From Salticus scenicus (Eukaryota > Arthropoda > Arachnida > Araneae > Salticidae): 64,000 nucleotides of DNA. The translations under genes were made by a program, and so were the position numbers. The notes below the pieces were generated by a model that saw only the letters and a list, made by a program, of their open reading frames with translations, made no database searches and was not told where the DNA came from. The stretch covers positions 386,871,887 through 386,935,886 of the forward strand of contig OZ005649.1 in the NCBI GenBank assembly GCA_963930645.1, in the 5' to 3' direction. Positions 15,601 through 25,783 of this stretch are shown here, in pieces; the stretch's first letter is position 1; each line of letters begins with the position of its first letter.

Positions 15601-17410
15601 ACCTAAATGTGAACCGACAATAAAGGTAAACAGAGACCCAAAATACAAAGGAAGAAATTAAATGTAAACTAGAACTCTAAACGTAAACAAAGACTACATA
15701 TATAAACAAAAAACCTAAAGGTAAACAAAGACGATTTATTTAAACAATGATCTAAATGTTAACAAAGAATATAAATGTAATCATAGATCCTTAATATAAA
15801 AAACTATAAACATAATCGAAGACTACAAATGTAAATTAAGGCAAAATGTAAACAGAGGTCCAAATTATAAGCAAAATTATAAATTTATATTAAATGTCCC
15901 TAAATGTAAATGAAGACTCAAAATGTAAACAAAGACTTTAAATGTAAGCAAAGACAACAAATGCAAACAAAGACTACAAATGTAAAAAATATTACAAATG
16001 TAAACAAAGACTCTAATTGTAAACAAAGACTCTAAATGAAAACATAGACTAAATGTAAACAGACTACAAATGTAAACTAAGACTCTGAATGTCAACAGAG
16101 ACACTAATTATAAACAATGGCTACCAATGTAAAATGACTCTAAATGTAAACAAAGACTACAAATGCAAACAAAGACTCTCAATGTAAAAAAAGACTACAA
16201 ATGCAAACAAAGATTCTTAATGTAAACAAAGACCTTAAATGTTAACAAAGACTCTACATGTAAACAAAGACTACAAATGTAAACACAACCCTTGACATAA
16301 ATAAAGATTATAAATGTAAACAAAGGCCCTAAACGTAAAATATTAATGTAAACAAACACTCTAAATGTAAGCGAAGAACTAAATGTAAACAAAGAACCCA
16401 AGTGTAGAAATATACTCTAAATGTAAACAGACTATAAATATAAACAAAAACTGCAATTATAAAAAATAATCCTAGTGTAAATAAAGACCTAAGTGTAAAA
16501 AAAGAATCTAAAAGTAAACAAATACTACAAATGTAAACAAAGACTCAAACAGACTTTATTATAAACAAAGAGTAGAAATGTAAACGATAACTCTAAATGT
16601 ATACAAAGACTTTAAATATAAACTAAGACTACAAATGTAAACAAAAACTCTAAATTTAAACAAAGTCTACAAATGTAAACAATGACTCAAATGTAAACAA
16701 AGACAAAAAATGTAAACAAAGACACTAAATGCAGACAGACTCCAGATGTAAAAAAAGACACCACATGCAAATAGACTAAAAATGTAAATAAAGACTACAA
16801 ATATAAACAAAGACTCTAAATGTGAACAAAACCTCTAAATGTGAACAAAGATTACAAAAGTAAACAGACTTTAATTGAAAACAGACTCTAAGTGTAAACA
16901 AACTCTTTAAATGTAAACAAAGATTACAAATATAAACAAAAACTACAAAAGTAAACAAAAACTCTTTATGTAAACAAAGATTACATTAGTAAACAAAAAT
17001 CAAAATATAAACAAAGACTAGAAATAAGAGCGAGGACTACTTGATGTAAAAAAAGACTAAGTGTAAAAATAGACTAGAAATGTATACAAAGACAACAAAT
17101 GTAAACAAAGTCTCTAAATGTAAACAAAGACTACAAATGTAAACAAAGACTATAATTGTAAGAAAAGACTCTAAATGTTAAAGATTACAAATATAAACAA
17201 AAACTATAAATGTTAACAAAGACTACAAATATAAACAAGCACTCTAAATGTAAACAAAGACTACAAATGTAAATAAAAACGCTAAATGTAAACAAAGAGC
17301 CTTAATGTAAACAAAGATTCTAAATGTTAAGAAAGACTATAAATGTAAACAAAGAATTCAAATGTAAACAAACACTCTAAATGTAAAAAAAGAGTACAAA
17401 TGTAAACAAA
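12610..17410. repeat. Satellite super-repeat copy 3 (partial)
   Basis: Blocks start near 12,610, 13,945 and 15,168 (1,335 and 1,223 bp). The copy follows the earlier ones closely to about 17,410. After an AAAAAAGAGTACAAATG segment it departs from them and continues as more divergent 19-mers. A small deletion in the third block, near 16,020, removes a monomer or two found at 2,100-2,180. Confidence 0.88.
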
Positions 17411-20400
17411 GAACACAAATATAAACAAAGTCTCTAAATGTAAACAAAGATTCTAAATGTAAACAAAGACTACAAATGTAAACAAAGACTCTAAATGTAA
17501 ATGAAGACTACAAATGAAAACAAAGACTCTAAATGTAAACGAAGGCTACAAATGTAGTCAAAGACTCTAAATGTAAACAAAGACTACGAATGTAAAGAAA
17601 GACTTTAAATATAAACTAAGATTACAAATGTAAATAAAGACTCTAGATGTAAACAAAGACTATGAATGTAAAGAAAGACTCTAAATGTTAACAAAGACTA
17701 CAAGTGTAAACAAAGACTTCAAATGTAAGCATAGACTCTGAATATAAATAATGATTAAAAATGTAAACGAAAAACTGATTATAAAAAAAATCCCTATATC
17801 CGAAAAAAGTTTCTTGTAAACAAAAAATCTAAATATAACCAAAGACCCTAAATGTAAACAAAGACCTAAATGTAAACCGGCTATAAAGGTAAACAGAGAC
17901 CCTAAATACAAAGGAAGAACTTCAATGTAAACTAGAACTCTAAATGTAAACAAAGACTACAAATATAAACAAAAAACCTAAAGGTAAACAAAGACGATTA
18001 ATTTAAACAATGATCTAAATGTAAACAAAGAATATAATCGTAATCATAGATCCTTAATATAAAAAACTATAAATATAAACGAAGACAACAAATATAAAGT
18101 ATGGCCTAAGTCACCCAACACAGAATGTTTCAGTTATGTTGCAATTAGCTTACAATATTTCAAACATGTAACATATTTAAATGTACTCTCTGATACCTTT
18201 CTGAAACATTCGCTCTTTTCAATGTTCTAACTATTATGTGATTCAAGCGTTTGTGTTACTTTTTCTTTTCCTTGTTACAGTCGCGGACATTTCTACGTTT
18301 TTGAATCTAATCTGAAAGGAAACTGAACATTTAGATACGTTTATGAAATATTTGTAATGTTTCGATGTTATATAATTGTTATGTTTCGGGAACATTTTGT
18401 GCTGTTAGGGAAATGTGGATAATGACTAAAATTGTAAAAAATATCTCCAAATCGAAATAAAGACATAAATGTGAACACACTAAATATAAACAGACTATAA
18501 ATTTATACAAAGACTATAAATGTAAACATAGGTCCAAATTATAAACAAAACTATAAATTTATATTAAATGTCCCTAAATGTAAATGAAGACTCTAAATGT
18601 AAACAAAGACTCTAACGTAAACAAAGACTACAAATGTAAACAAATGTTTTAAATATAAACAAAGACTACAAATATAAGCAAAGACTATAAATGTAAACAA
18701 GCACTCTAAATGTAAACAAAGACCCTTAATGTAAACAAATAATCTAAATGTTAAGAAAAACTACAAATGTAAAAAAAGATTACAAATGTAAAGAAAGTCT
18801 CTAAATGTTACCGCAGACTAATAATACAAACAAACACTCTAAATGTAAACGAAGGCTCTAAATGTAAACAAAGACTACAAATGTAAACACTCTAAATGTA
18901 AACGAAGATTACAAATGTACACAAAGACTCTAAATGTAAACAAGGACTACGAATGTAAAAAAAGATATTAAATGTAAACAAAGACTACAAATGTAAACAA
19001 AGACTCTAGATGTAAACAAAGACTATGAATGAAAGGAATGACTCTAAATGTTAACAAAGACTACAAATGTAAACAGACTTCATATGTAAACAAGGAATCT
19101 AAATGTAAACAAAGACTACAAATGTAGACAATGACTATAAATATAAATAATGATTAAAAATGTAAACAAAAAACTGAATGTAAACAAAGTCCCTATATCT
19201 GAAGAATGTTTCTAAATGTAAACAAGCAATCTTAATATAACCAAAGATCCTAAATGTAAACAAAGACCTAAATGTAAACCGACTATAAAGGTAAACAAAG
19301 ACACTAAATACAAAGGACGAACTTAAATGTTAACCGGAAGTCTAAATGTAAACAAAGACTACAAATATGAACAAAAAACCTAAAGGTAAACAAAGACGAT
19401 TAATTTAAACAATGATATAAATGTAAACAAAGAAAATAAATGTAATCATAGATCCTTAATATAAAAAACTATAAATTTAATCGAAGACTACAAATGTAAA
19501 TTAAGGTAAAATGTAAACATAGGTTCAAATTATAAACAAAACTATAAATTTAGATTAAATGTCCCTAAATGTAAATGAAGACTCTAAATGTAAACAAAGA
19601 CTACAAATGTAAACAAATATTCTAAATGTAAACAAAGACTACAAATGTAAGCACAGACTATAAATGTAAACGAAGACTACAAATATAAACACTCTAAATG
19701 TAAACAAAGAGAAAATGTAAGCAAAAAATACATATGTAAAAAAACTCTAAATGTAAACAAAGACTCTAAATGTAAACAAAACCACAAATGCAAACAAAGA
19801 CTACAAATGTAAACAAAGATTACAAATGTAAACAAAGACTCTAAATGTAAGCAAAGACTCTAATTGTAAGCAAAGACTCTAATTGTAAACAGACTACAAA
19901 TGTAAACAAAAACTATAATTGTAAACAGACTCTAAATGAAAACAGAGACTAAATGTAAACAGACTATAATTGTAAACAAAGTCTCTGAATGTAAACAAAG
20001 ACTACAAATGTAAACAAAGACTCTAAATGCCAACAAAACGATAAATGTTAACAAAGACACAAAATGTAAACAAAGACTGCAAATGTAAACAAAGACTACA
20101 AAAGTAAACAAAGATTTTAAATGTAAACAGACTCTAAATATAAACAAAGATTAGAAATGTAAACATAGACACTAAATGTAAACAAAGACTCTATAAACAA
20201 GGACTTCAAATTTAAACAAAGGCTCAAAATGTAAACAATGACTCTAAATGTAAACAAAGAGTACAAATGTAAACAATGACTCTCAATGTAAAAAAAGACT
20301 ACAAATGTAAACGAAGTTTCTAAATGTAAACAGAATCTAAATATAAACAGACTACGAATGTAAACAAAGTCTATAAATGTAAACAAAATCTCTAAATGTG

Positions 20401-20975
20401 AACAAAATCTACAATTGTAAAAATAGATTCTTAATATAAACAAAGACTCTACATGTAAATAAAGACTCTAAATGTAAACAAAGACTCTACATGTAAACAA
20501 CGACTACAAATATAAACAAAGACTCTAAATGTAAACAAAATCTCTATATGTACACAAAGACTACAAATGTAAACAAAGACTCTAAATGTAAACAAAGATT
20601 ACAAATGTAAACAGACTGTAAATGTAAACAAAAATTACAAATGTAAACAGACTCTAAATGTAAACAAAAATTACAAATGTAAACAGATTCTAAATGTAAA
20701 CAAAGATGACAAATGTAAACAAAGACTTTAAATGTAAACAAAAGCTACAAATGCAAAGAAAGACTACAAATGTAAACACTCTAAATGTAAACAAAAACTC
20801 TAAATGCTAACAAAGACTACAAATGTGAACAAAGACACTAAACGTAAACAAAGACTCTAAATTTAAACATAAACTACAAATGTAAACAAAGACTCTTAAT
20901 GTAAACAAAGACTACATATGTAAACAAAGACTCTAAATGTAAACAAAGACTCTAAATGTAAACAAAAACTTAAAT
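17411..20975. repeat. Divergent satellite flank of the array
   Basis: The same 19-bp monomer continues but is not part of the recent 6.33-kb amplification. It carries an older version of the spacer (18,104-18,418) and long runs of irregular monomers. Between 20,540 and 20,760 the monomers are closest to consensus. The array ends at the AT-rich unique sequence near 20,975. Confidence 0.85.
18104..18418. repeat. Non-satellite spacer, divergent copy 3
   Basis: Recognisably the same block with many substitutions, for example TCACCCAACACAG for TCACACAATACAG. The pyrimidine tract and terminal GTTACAG are kept and the 14-codon frame stays open, but three codons differ by replacement changes. This argues against protein constraint. 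It dates the spacer as older than the amplification of copies 1 and 2. Confidence 0.8.
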
Positions 20976-20982
20976 AAAATAG

Positions 20983-21020
20983 TTTCGCAAGTAGATAATT
21001 TAAGATATAATATTCATATG
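20983..21020. repeat. Array-edge repeat, copy 1
   Basis: The sequence AGTTTCGCAAGTAGATAAT and about 18 further bases lie where the main array stops. They recur at 23,078-23,117, where the second satellite tract stops. The pair suggests that satellite plus its flank was duplicated, or that two deletions used the same junction. Confidence 0.8.
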
Positions 21021-21051
21021 TTTAGTCTGTTATACTCACTTTTTATTTTAG

Positions 21052-21171
21052 GTGAACATTTAGTGGAAGGAAGAAATGCCAGTGCACTTAGACATGATTC
21101 TGAAGGAGTTCTCCGAAAAATTCACTCAAGCTTCTCTGACCATCAAAGAGCAGTATAATGTTAAGAAATTG
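21052..21171 (+). CDS. Candidate first coding exon of an unidentified host gene
   Basis: A 120-bp segment that looks like an exon. Upstream are a CTCAC branch-point-like motif (21,035-21,039) and a pyrimidine-rich tract ending TTTTAG at 21,051. Inside, an in-frame TAG at 21,061 precedes ATG at 21,076, which has G at -3. The frame is then open for 32 codons (MPVHLDMILKEFSEKFTQ and on to KKL) up to a donor-like TTG|GTAACA at 21,172. The peptide is charged and helix-prone, and the segment is clearly richer in G+C than its surroundings. A weaker alternative donor (GTTAAG) lies at 21,159. Another frame is open from the acceptor (GEHLVEGRN...) but stops before the donor. The flanks on both sides are satellite, so the array would lie in the introns. 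I do not recognise the protein. Confidence 0.5.
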
Positions 21172-21419
21172 GTAACAAAAGATTTCACATGTATAATTTA
21201 TTTAATTTATCGTTAGTCTTAGTTTTAAGCAATTTGTAATTATGAGCGCATTTGTAATTTTTATTCAAATTTTTGAAAAGAAAGTATATATAGCTCAGCG
21301 GTCGCTAAGTCCAACTCTTCCAAAATAAGTGTTACATATTCTACATTAAACGCATATTTCCCAAGCGCTGATAATATCTTATTTTTTACTGCAAAAGAAA
21401 CATGTAAATAAATACCTTT
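21172..21419. other. Unique sequence after the exon
   Basis: AT-rich sequence with no repeat match elsewhere in the window and no further ORF. If the exon is real this is the start of its downstream intron. Confidence 0.4.
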
Positions 21420-21608
21420 AATGTATAAAAAGACCTACATGTCAACAAAGTGTATATATACAGTATCGTACTTAATATAAATGTAAACAAACATTCTAAA
21501 TGTAAAAAAAGATCCAAATGTAAATAAAGACCTTAATGTGAATAAAGACCTAAATAAAAACAAAAGCTAAAAACGTAAACAAAGACCTAAACGTAAGTAA
21601 ATAACTAA
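21420..21608. repeat. Satellite tract, left remnant
   Basis: Degenerate 19-mers (AAATGTAAACAAACATTCT and similar), more decayed than the main array. The tract runs into the element at 21,617 and continues on its far side. Confidence 0.85.
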
Positions 21609-21616
21609 ATGTAGAC

Positions 21617-22716
21617 CACATATTATCATACAGATAGGACAGTGAAGCTAAAACGCGAACCGGAAATATAGTAGCACCACTAGTGTCAACAGAGGGGAAC
21701 TACAAGTGTTAAGTCTACATGAATAACATCTTTGATCGAAAATTGTTTTTCTATTTCGCGAGTAGTTAGTAGCAGGTTAGTATGGGAAATTTTCTTTTTC
21801 TTCACTTTGAATTCACAAAATTATCCTCAAAACATTCACAGCTATTTTTCTAAGAAATAAAAATTAATTTTTATAATGTTTAAAAATATGCTTTGTCAAA
21901 CATATCCATATTCAAGTCCAAATTAAAATTACAAACTGTAATTCTGAAATAGCAGTATGAAATCATTAAATATTTAACGTTGCTTGTTTTAAATAATACA
22001 AAATGTTTTAAAATGAAAAAATGTTTTTATTTTATGTATATTCAAAGTTTATTTTCTTAATATTTAGCACTTGCTTCTTAAAATAAATTGCTTTTAACAA
22101 TCAACTTAGTAAACAATAATAAAGTTGCCAAATGAAAACATATGTGCAGTTTTCTTTGCTTCACTGTTTCTACTACTTTTAAATTCACAAAATCATAACA
22201 TTACAGCAATTTTCTAAGAAATAAAACTAATTTTTATTATGTTTGAAAATAAATTTTGCCAAACACATTCATGTTCATGTATACAAATTAATATAACAAA
22301 CTGTAATGCTGAAATAGCAGTATGGAATAAAATCTTAAATATTTAACATTGTTTGGTTTAAATAATGCAAAATGCTTTAAAATGAAAAAAAATATTTCTG
22401 GTTTATATATATTTTCGAATTTTATTTGCTTAATATTTAGTACTTGCTTCTTAAAATAGATTGCTTTCGACAATCAATTTCGTAAACAATAACAAAGTTG
22501 CCAAATGTAAACATCGATACAATGGTTAGTTGGTTGGAAGTTGGGTTTAACGTTACACTAATATTACAATGAACATAGATACAATAAAAATAAGATGAGC
22601 GATTGCGTAAACCGGAAATCTCGAGAAACTTACAGCCGTTGACAATAGGGTCGTTGCAGTCAAATTTTGGTTACCGAAGAATATACGGGAGTGTCCTATC
22701 TGTATGATAATCTGTG
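21617..22716. mobile_element. hAT-type non-autonomous element inside the satellite
   Basis: The element is bounded by inverted ends, CACATATTATCATACAGATA at the left and the reverse complement of CACAGATTATCATACAGATA at the right. It is flanked by a perfect 8-bp target duplication, ATGTAGAC (21,609-21,616 and 22,717-22,724). That octamer is itself a variant of the satellite monomer, so the element landed in the array. The TSD fits the hAT pattern with T at position 2 and A at position 7. P and Merlin elements also make 8-bp duplications, so the superfamily is inferred. No transposase is visible. The interior is mostly a ~365-bp direct duplication. Confidence 0.85.
21786..22512. repeat. Internal ~365-bp tandem duplication
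   Basis: Two diverged direct copies, about 21,786-22,146 and 22,147-22,512. Both run from a TTTTCTTTG/TTCACTTT start through TTTTCTAAGAAATAAAA to AAAGTTGCCAAATG. The offset drifts from 363 to 373 bp because of small indels. Confidence 0.8.
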
Positions 22717-22724
22717 ATGTAGAC

Positions 22725-23078
22725 AGACTATAAATGTAAGCAAAGACTATAAATGTAAACAAAGGTTATAAATGTAAACAAAGATCGTAAATGTAAACAA
22801 AGACTATAAACGTAAAAAAAAACCTAAATGTAAACAAAGACTATCATTGTAAACAAAGAACTTAAGACATAATAAAAACAGACCTAAATGTAAACAAAAA
22901 CGATAAATATAAAGAAAGACCATAAATATAAATAAAAACCATGAATGTAAACTTTAAATGTAAACAAAAACTACATATACAATCAAAGAATCTAAAGATA
23001 AACAAAGACTCCAAATGCAAACAATAAAAATGTAAACAAAGACTACAAATGTAAACAAAGACTGCAAATGTAAAGAAA
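22725..23078. repeat. Satellite tract, right remnant
   Basis: The 19-mer array continues after the 8-bp target duplication and ends in AAATGTAAAGAAAG beside the second array-edge repeat. Confidence 0.9.
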
Positions 23079-23117
23079 GTTTCGCAAGTAGATAATTTAA
23101 GAAATAATACTCATATA
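23078..23117. repeat. Array-edge repeat, copy 2
   Basis: Second copy of the ~38-bp junction sequence seen at 20,983. A TA microsatellite follows it here instead of the exon-bearing sequence. Confidence 0.8.
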
Positions 23118-23159
23118 TATATATATAAATATTTCAATTTTATCTGATGTGGGCACCAC

Positions 23160-24958
23160 ATGACTTCCTTATACACCTTAAGAAATACATGCATAATGTT
23201 AAAAAGCACTGTCATTGGACCCGAGATAGTTGGCTAAAACTATTTTAAAAATGCATTATCGCCGTGTTCTGAGCTTTTCTGAAAGTTTCAAATGTCTAGC
23301 TTTTCGGGAAGTTTGTTAAAAATCGATTGCAAACTTTGTGCTGACAACGCTGCCGAAGGCTGCAGGGATCTGAAGCAGTTGGCTAAATGTATTTAAAAAA
23401 TGCATTTTCATCGTGTTTTGAATTATTCTGAAAGTTTCAAATGTCGGGAAGTTAGTTAAATAAATTTATTATTGAATCATATAAACGCTGCTGAAGACAG
23501 CAGGTATCCGAAACAGTTGGCTAAAAATATTTAAATAATGCATTGTCAACGTGTTCTGAGCTTTTCTGAAAGTTTCAAATGTGTAGATAGTCGGGAAGTC
23601 AGTTAAAAATCGATTGCAAAATTTGTACTGGTAACGCTGCTGAATGCAGCAGGGACCTGAAACAGTTCTCTAAAAGTATTTAAAAAATGCATTTTCACCG
23701 TGTTCTGAAATATTCTGAAAGTTTCAAATGTCTAGCTGGTCGGAGAGTTTGTTAAATGCATTTTCTGTTGAATCATATAAACGCTGCTGAAGGCAGCAGG
23801 TATCCGAAACAGTTGGCTAAAAAAAATTCATTGTCAACTTGTTCTGAGCTTTTCTGAAAGTTTCAGATGTTTAGCTGGTCGGGAAATCAGTTAAAAATCG
23901 ATTGAAAGATCTGTACCGATAATGCTGCCGAAGGAAGCAGTGATCCGAAACAATTTGCTAAAAATATTTAAAAAATGCATTGTCGCTGTGTTCTGAAAGT
24001 TTCATATGTCGAGCTAGTCGGGAAGTTAGTTAAAAATCGATTGCAAGATTTGTATGTAACGCAGCCGAAGGCAGCAGGGATCCGAAACAGTTGGCTAAAA
24101 GTATTAAAAAAAAATGCATTTTCACAGTGTTCAGAACTATTCTGAAAGTTTCAAATGACTAGCTAGTTGGGAAGTTAGTTAAATAATTTTTCTGTTGAAT
24201 TATATAACGCTACCAAAGACAGCAGGGACCTGAAACAGTTGGCTAAAAGTATTCAAAAAATGCATTTCCACCATGTTCTGCACTATTCTGAAAGTATCAA
24301 ATGTCTAGCTAGGCGGTAAGTTAATTAAATAAATTTTCTGTTGAATCATATAAACGCTGCTGAAGGCACCAGGTATCCGAATCAGTTGGCTAAAAATATT
24401 TAAAAAATGCATTGTCAACGTGTTCTGAGCTTTTCTGAAAGTTTCAAATGTCTATCTAGTCGGGAAGTCAGTTAAAAATCGACTGCAAGATTTGTCCAAA
24501 CCGTTTTTGAAGTTATTACCGTTTTTGTATACATTATGGCCAAAACCTATGTAATTTTGGTCATTATGAACCTAATTTCCCTAAATATATTGAAAACGGA
24601 GAATCATACAAAGTCCAAAAAGGGATGTGCAACACTAGATGTTATAACAAACCTATGTACCAATTCGCAACTTTCTACGTCCAACCGTTTTTGAGTTATG
24701 CGACACACACACACACAAACACAGACACAGACACACATACATAAGGACGTCACGAAAAATCGTGTAAAGTCGCTTATTTCACTAAAACAAGAGCTCGTGT
24801 TAAGACGACACTTCCAGGTGTACAACTACACATCATGACAGTCACACGTATAAATTAACAACATTCAGCGATCATTCGTTTTCGAGCAATGTGAAATACA
24901 AAATCCGTTTCGCAAATCGGGATTACTATGCTTGCTTATACTTTGTATAAGGAAGTAA
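23160..24958. mobile_element. Long-TIR element with minisatellite core
   Basis: The left end has GACTTCCTTATACACC and the right end GTATAAGGAAGTAAAAA, which pair as inverted ends around ACTTCCTTATACA. The right part carries a CA-rich stretch (24,700-24,742) and AAAACGG-type sequence like the other long-TIR copies in this window. About 1.2 kb of the middle is a tandem array of ~139 to 149-bp monomers. No transposase is readable. The exact ends are uncertain by a few bases. Confidence 0.6.
23264..24500. repeat. A/B-type ~140-bp minisatellite, nine units
   Basis: The landmark GTTTCA/GTATCA after TCTGAAA falls at 23,285, 23,434, 23,572, 23,721, 23,860, 24,000, 24,148, 24,294 and 24,441. Spacings are 149, 138, 149, 139, 140, 148, 146 and 147 bp. 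Two monomer types alternate. Type A ends with an ATCGATTGCAAGATTTG-like sequence, and type B with AAATTTTCTGTTGAATCAT. Most units include a GCTGCTGAAGGCAGCAG hairpin. The ~287-bp dimer is therefore a higher-order unit. Confidence 0.88.
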
Positions 24959-25414
24959 AAATTGACTTATCAATCAAGTCACAAGGAAACGTACAAATAT
25001 TAAACATATTTGCACATTTCTTTCTGGCTTGACTACATTGATAACCTGGAATAATGTAAGACAGGGCAGAAAATTTAAAAATTAGGTCGCATTGAACATT
25101 TAAAGATTTTTCTAAAGAATTATTATTATTATTTTTATTTTGAATTGTTTTCGAGAAATTTTAATATACTTAATATTGATTTATTTCAATGCTCATGTAT
25201 GCTAACTTTGACATTTCTAAGACAATAATTTCAAAGAACCATTTTTAACATTCTCCATCGTTTTAAAGCGCTAATCACAATTACATTTGGTGTACTTTCT
25301 GATAAAATAAATTATCAGACTTTGACAACATAGAGAAGAATATGAAGTCCTTCATATTTTTTCAAGTAGCTTTTAAAAATATATTTTAGTAAATTATACG
25401 TTATCATATTTATA
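24959..25414. other. AT-rich sequence without recognisable features
   Basis: No ORF, repeat match or splice-like pair stands out apart from a short ATT run near 25,125. Confidence 0.5.
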
Positions 25415-25422
25415 CTCTACAC

Positions 25423-25774
25423 CAGTGATTCTCAATCACTGTGCCGCGGCACTTTTGTGTGCCGAAAAATTCTTAAAGTGTGCTGCAAAATTTTAGAAAT
25501 GCATAAAGTAAAAATTACAATGCTTTTTTAATAATAATAGGAACTTTTTTAATAATAATACGTAATACGAGTAAAGTTTGTTTAAATTAAAGAAAAGTAC
25601 ACTGTAAAGGGAAACTGTTATTTTTACAGTTAAATATCACATTTTAAACTGTTTTTATCTTCGATAACTGTGATACTTCATAAAGTGAAATATTTGCCCC
25701 AAGAGAAATGTGTGCCGCCAAATTTTGAAATCGTTAAAAGTGTGCCGCGACAAGAAAAAGGTTGAGAATCACTG
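25423..25774. mobile_element. hAT MITE (352 bp)
   Basis: Terminal inverted repeats begin CAGTGATTCTCAA at both ends, and GTGCCGCGGCAC/GTGTGCCGCGAC-type sequence follows on each side. The perfect 8-bp target duplication CTCTACAC is at 25,415-25,422 and 25,775-25,782, matching the hAT pattern with T at position 2 and A at position 7. The CAGTG-TTCTCAA ends resemble the Charlie-type hAT group from memory of the family. The element has no coding capacity. Confidence 0.92.
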
Positions 25775-25783
25775 CTCTACACC

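Larger units (their letters stand above)
1..20975. repeat. 19-bp satellite array with forkhead-like monomer
   Basis: The stretch is a near-continuous tandem array of a 19-bp monomer, TGTAAACAAAGACTMYAAA on the plus strand, with many point variants and some one- or two-base length variants. The commonest variants end ACTACAAA and ACTCTAAA. The monomer contains GTAAACAA, the published DAF-16/FOXO forkhead element, overlapping AACAAAG, a SOX/TCF-type core. Because 19 is one more than a multiple of three, a minus-strand reading frame passes through all three phases of the monomer every 57 bp. It yields a 19-residue hydrophobic cycle such as SLFTFRVFVYICSLCLHLE and gives many short spurious ORFs. 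No independent gene is visible inside the array. Function is unknown. Confidence 0.97.

Noticed and set aside
766..20741. Many 60-108-residue minus-strand ORFs with hydrophobic, Phe/Val/Leu/Cys-rich peptides in the satellite
   Set aside because: They follow from the 19-bp monomer lacking stops on the minus strand. The peptide simply cycles through the three phases every 19 residues and copies repeat with the super-repeat. No start context, splice signals or conservation beyond the DNA repeat.
1..20975. Possible CRISPR array because of regularly spaced short repeats
   Set aside because: There are no unique spacers. The 19-mers abut each other, and the sequence is a degenerate eukaryotic satellite.
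1..20975. CENP-B-box-like motif as evidence for a centromere
   Set aside because: I found no TTCGNNNNANNCGGG-like site in the monomer or spacer, so centromere identity cannot be argued from sequence.
21270..21330. tRNA-like TAGCTCAGCGGTCGCTAAGTCC near the exon
   Set aside because: Only an A-box-like word. No anticodon arm or B box follows.
24604..24825. 73-residue minus ORF with a Cys-Val run
   Set aside because: Produced by a CA/GT microsatellite inside the long-TIR element.
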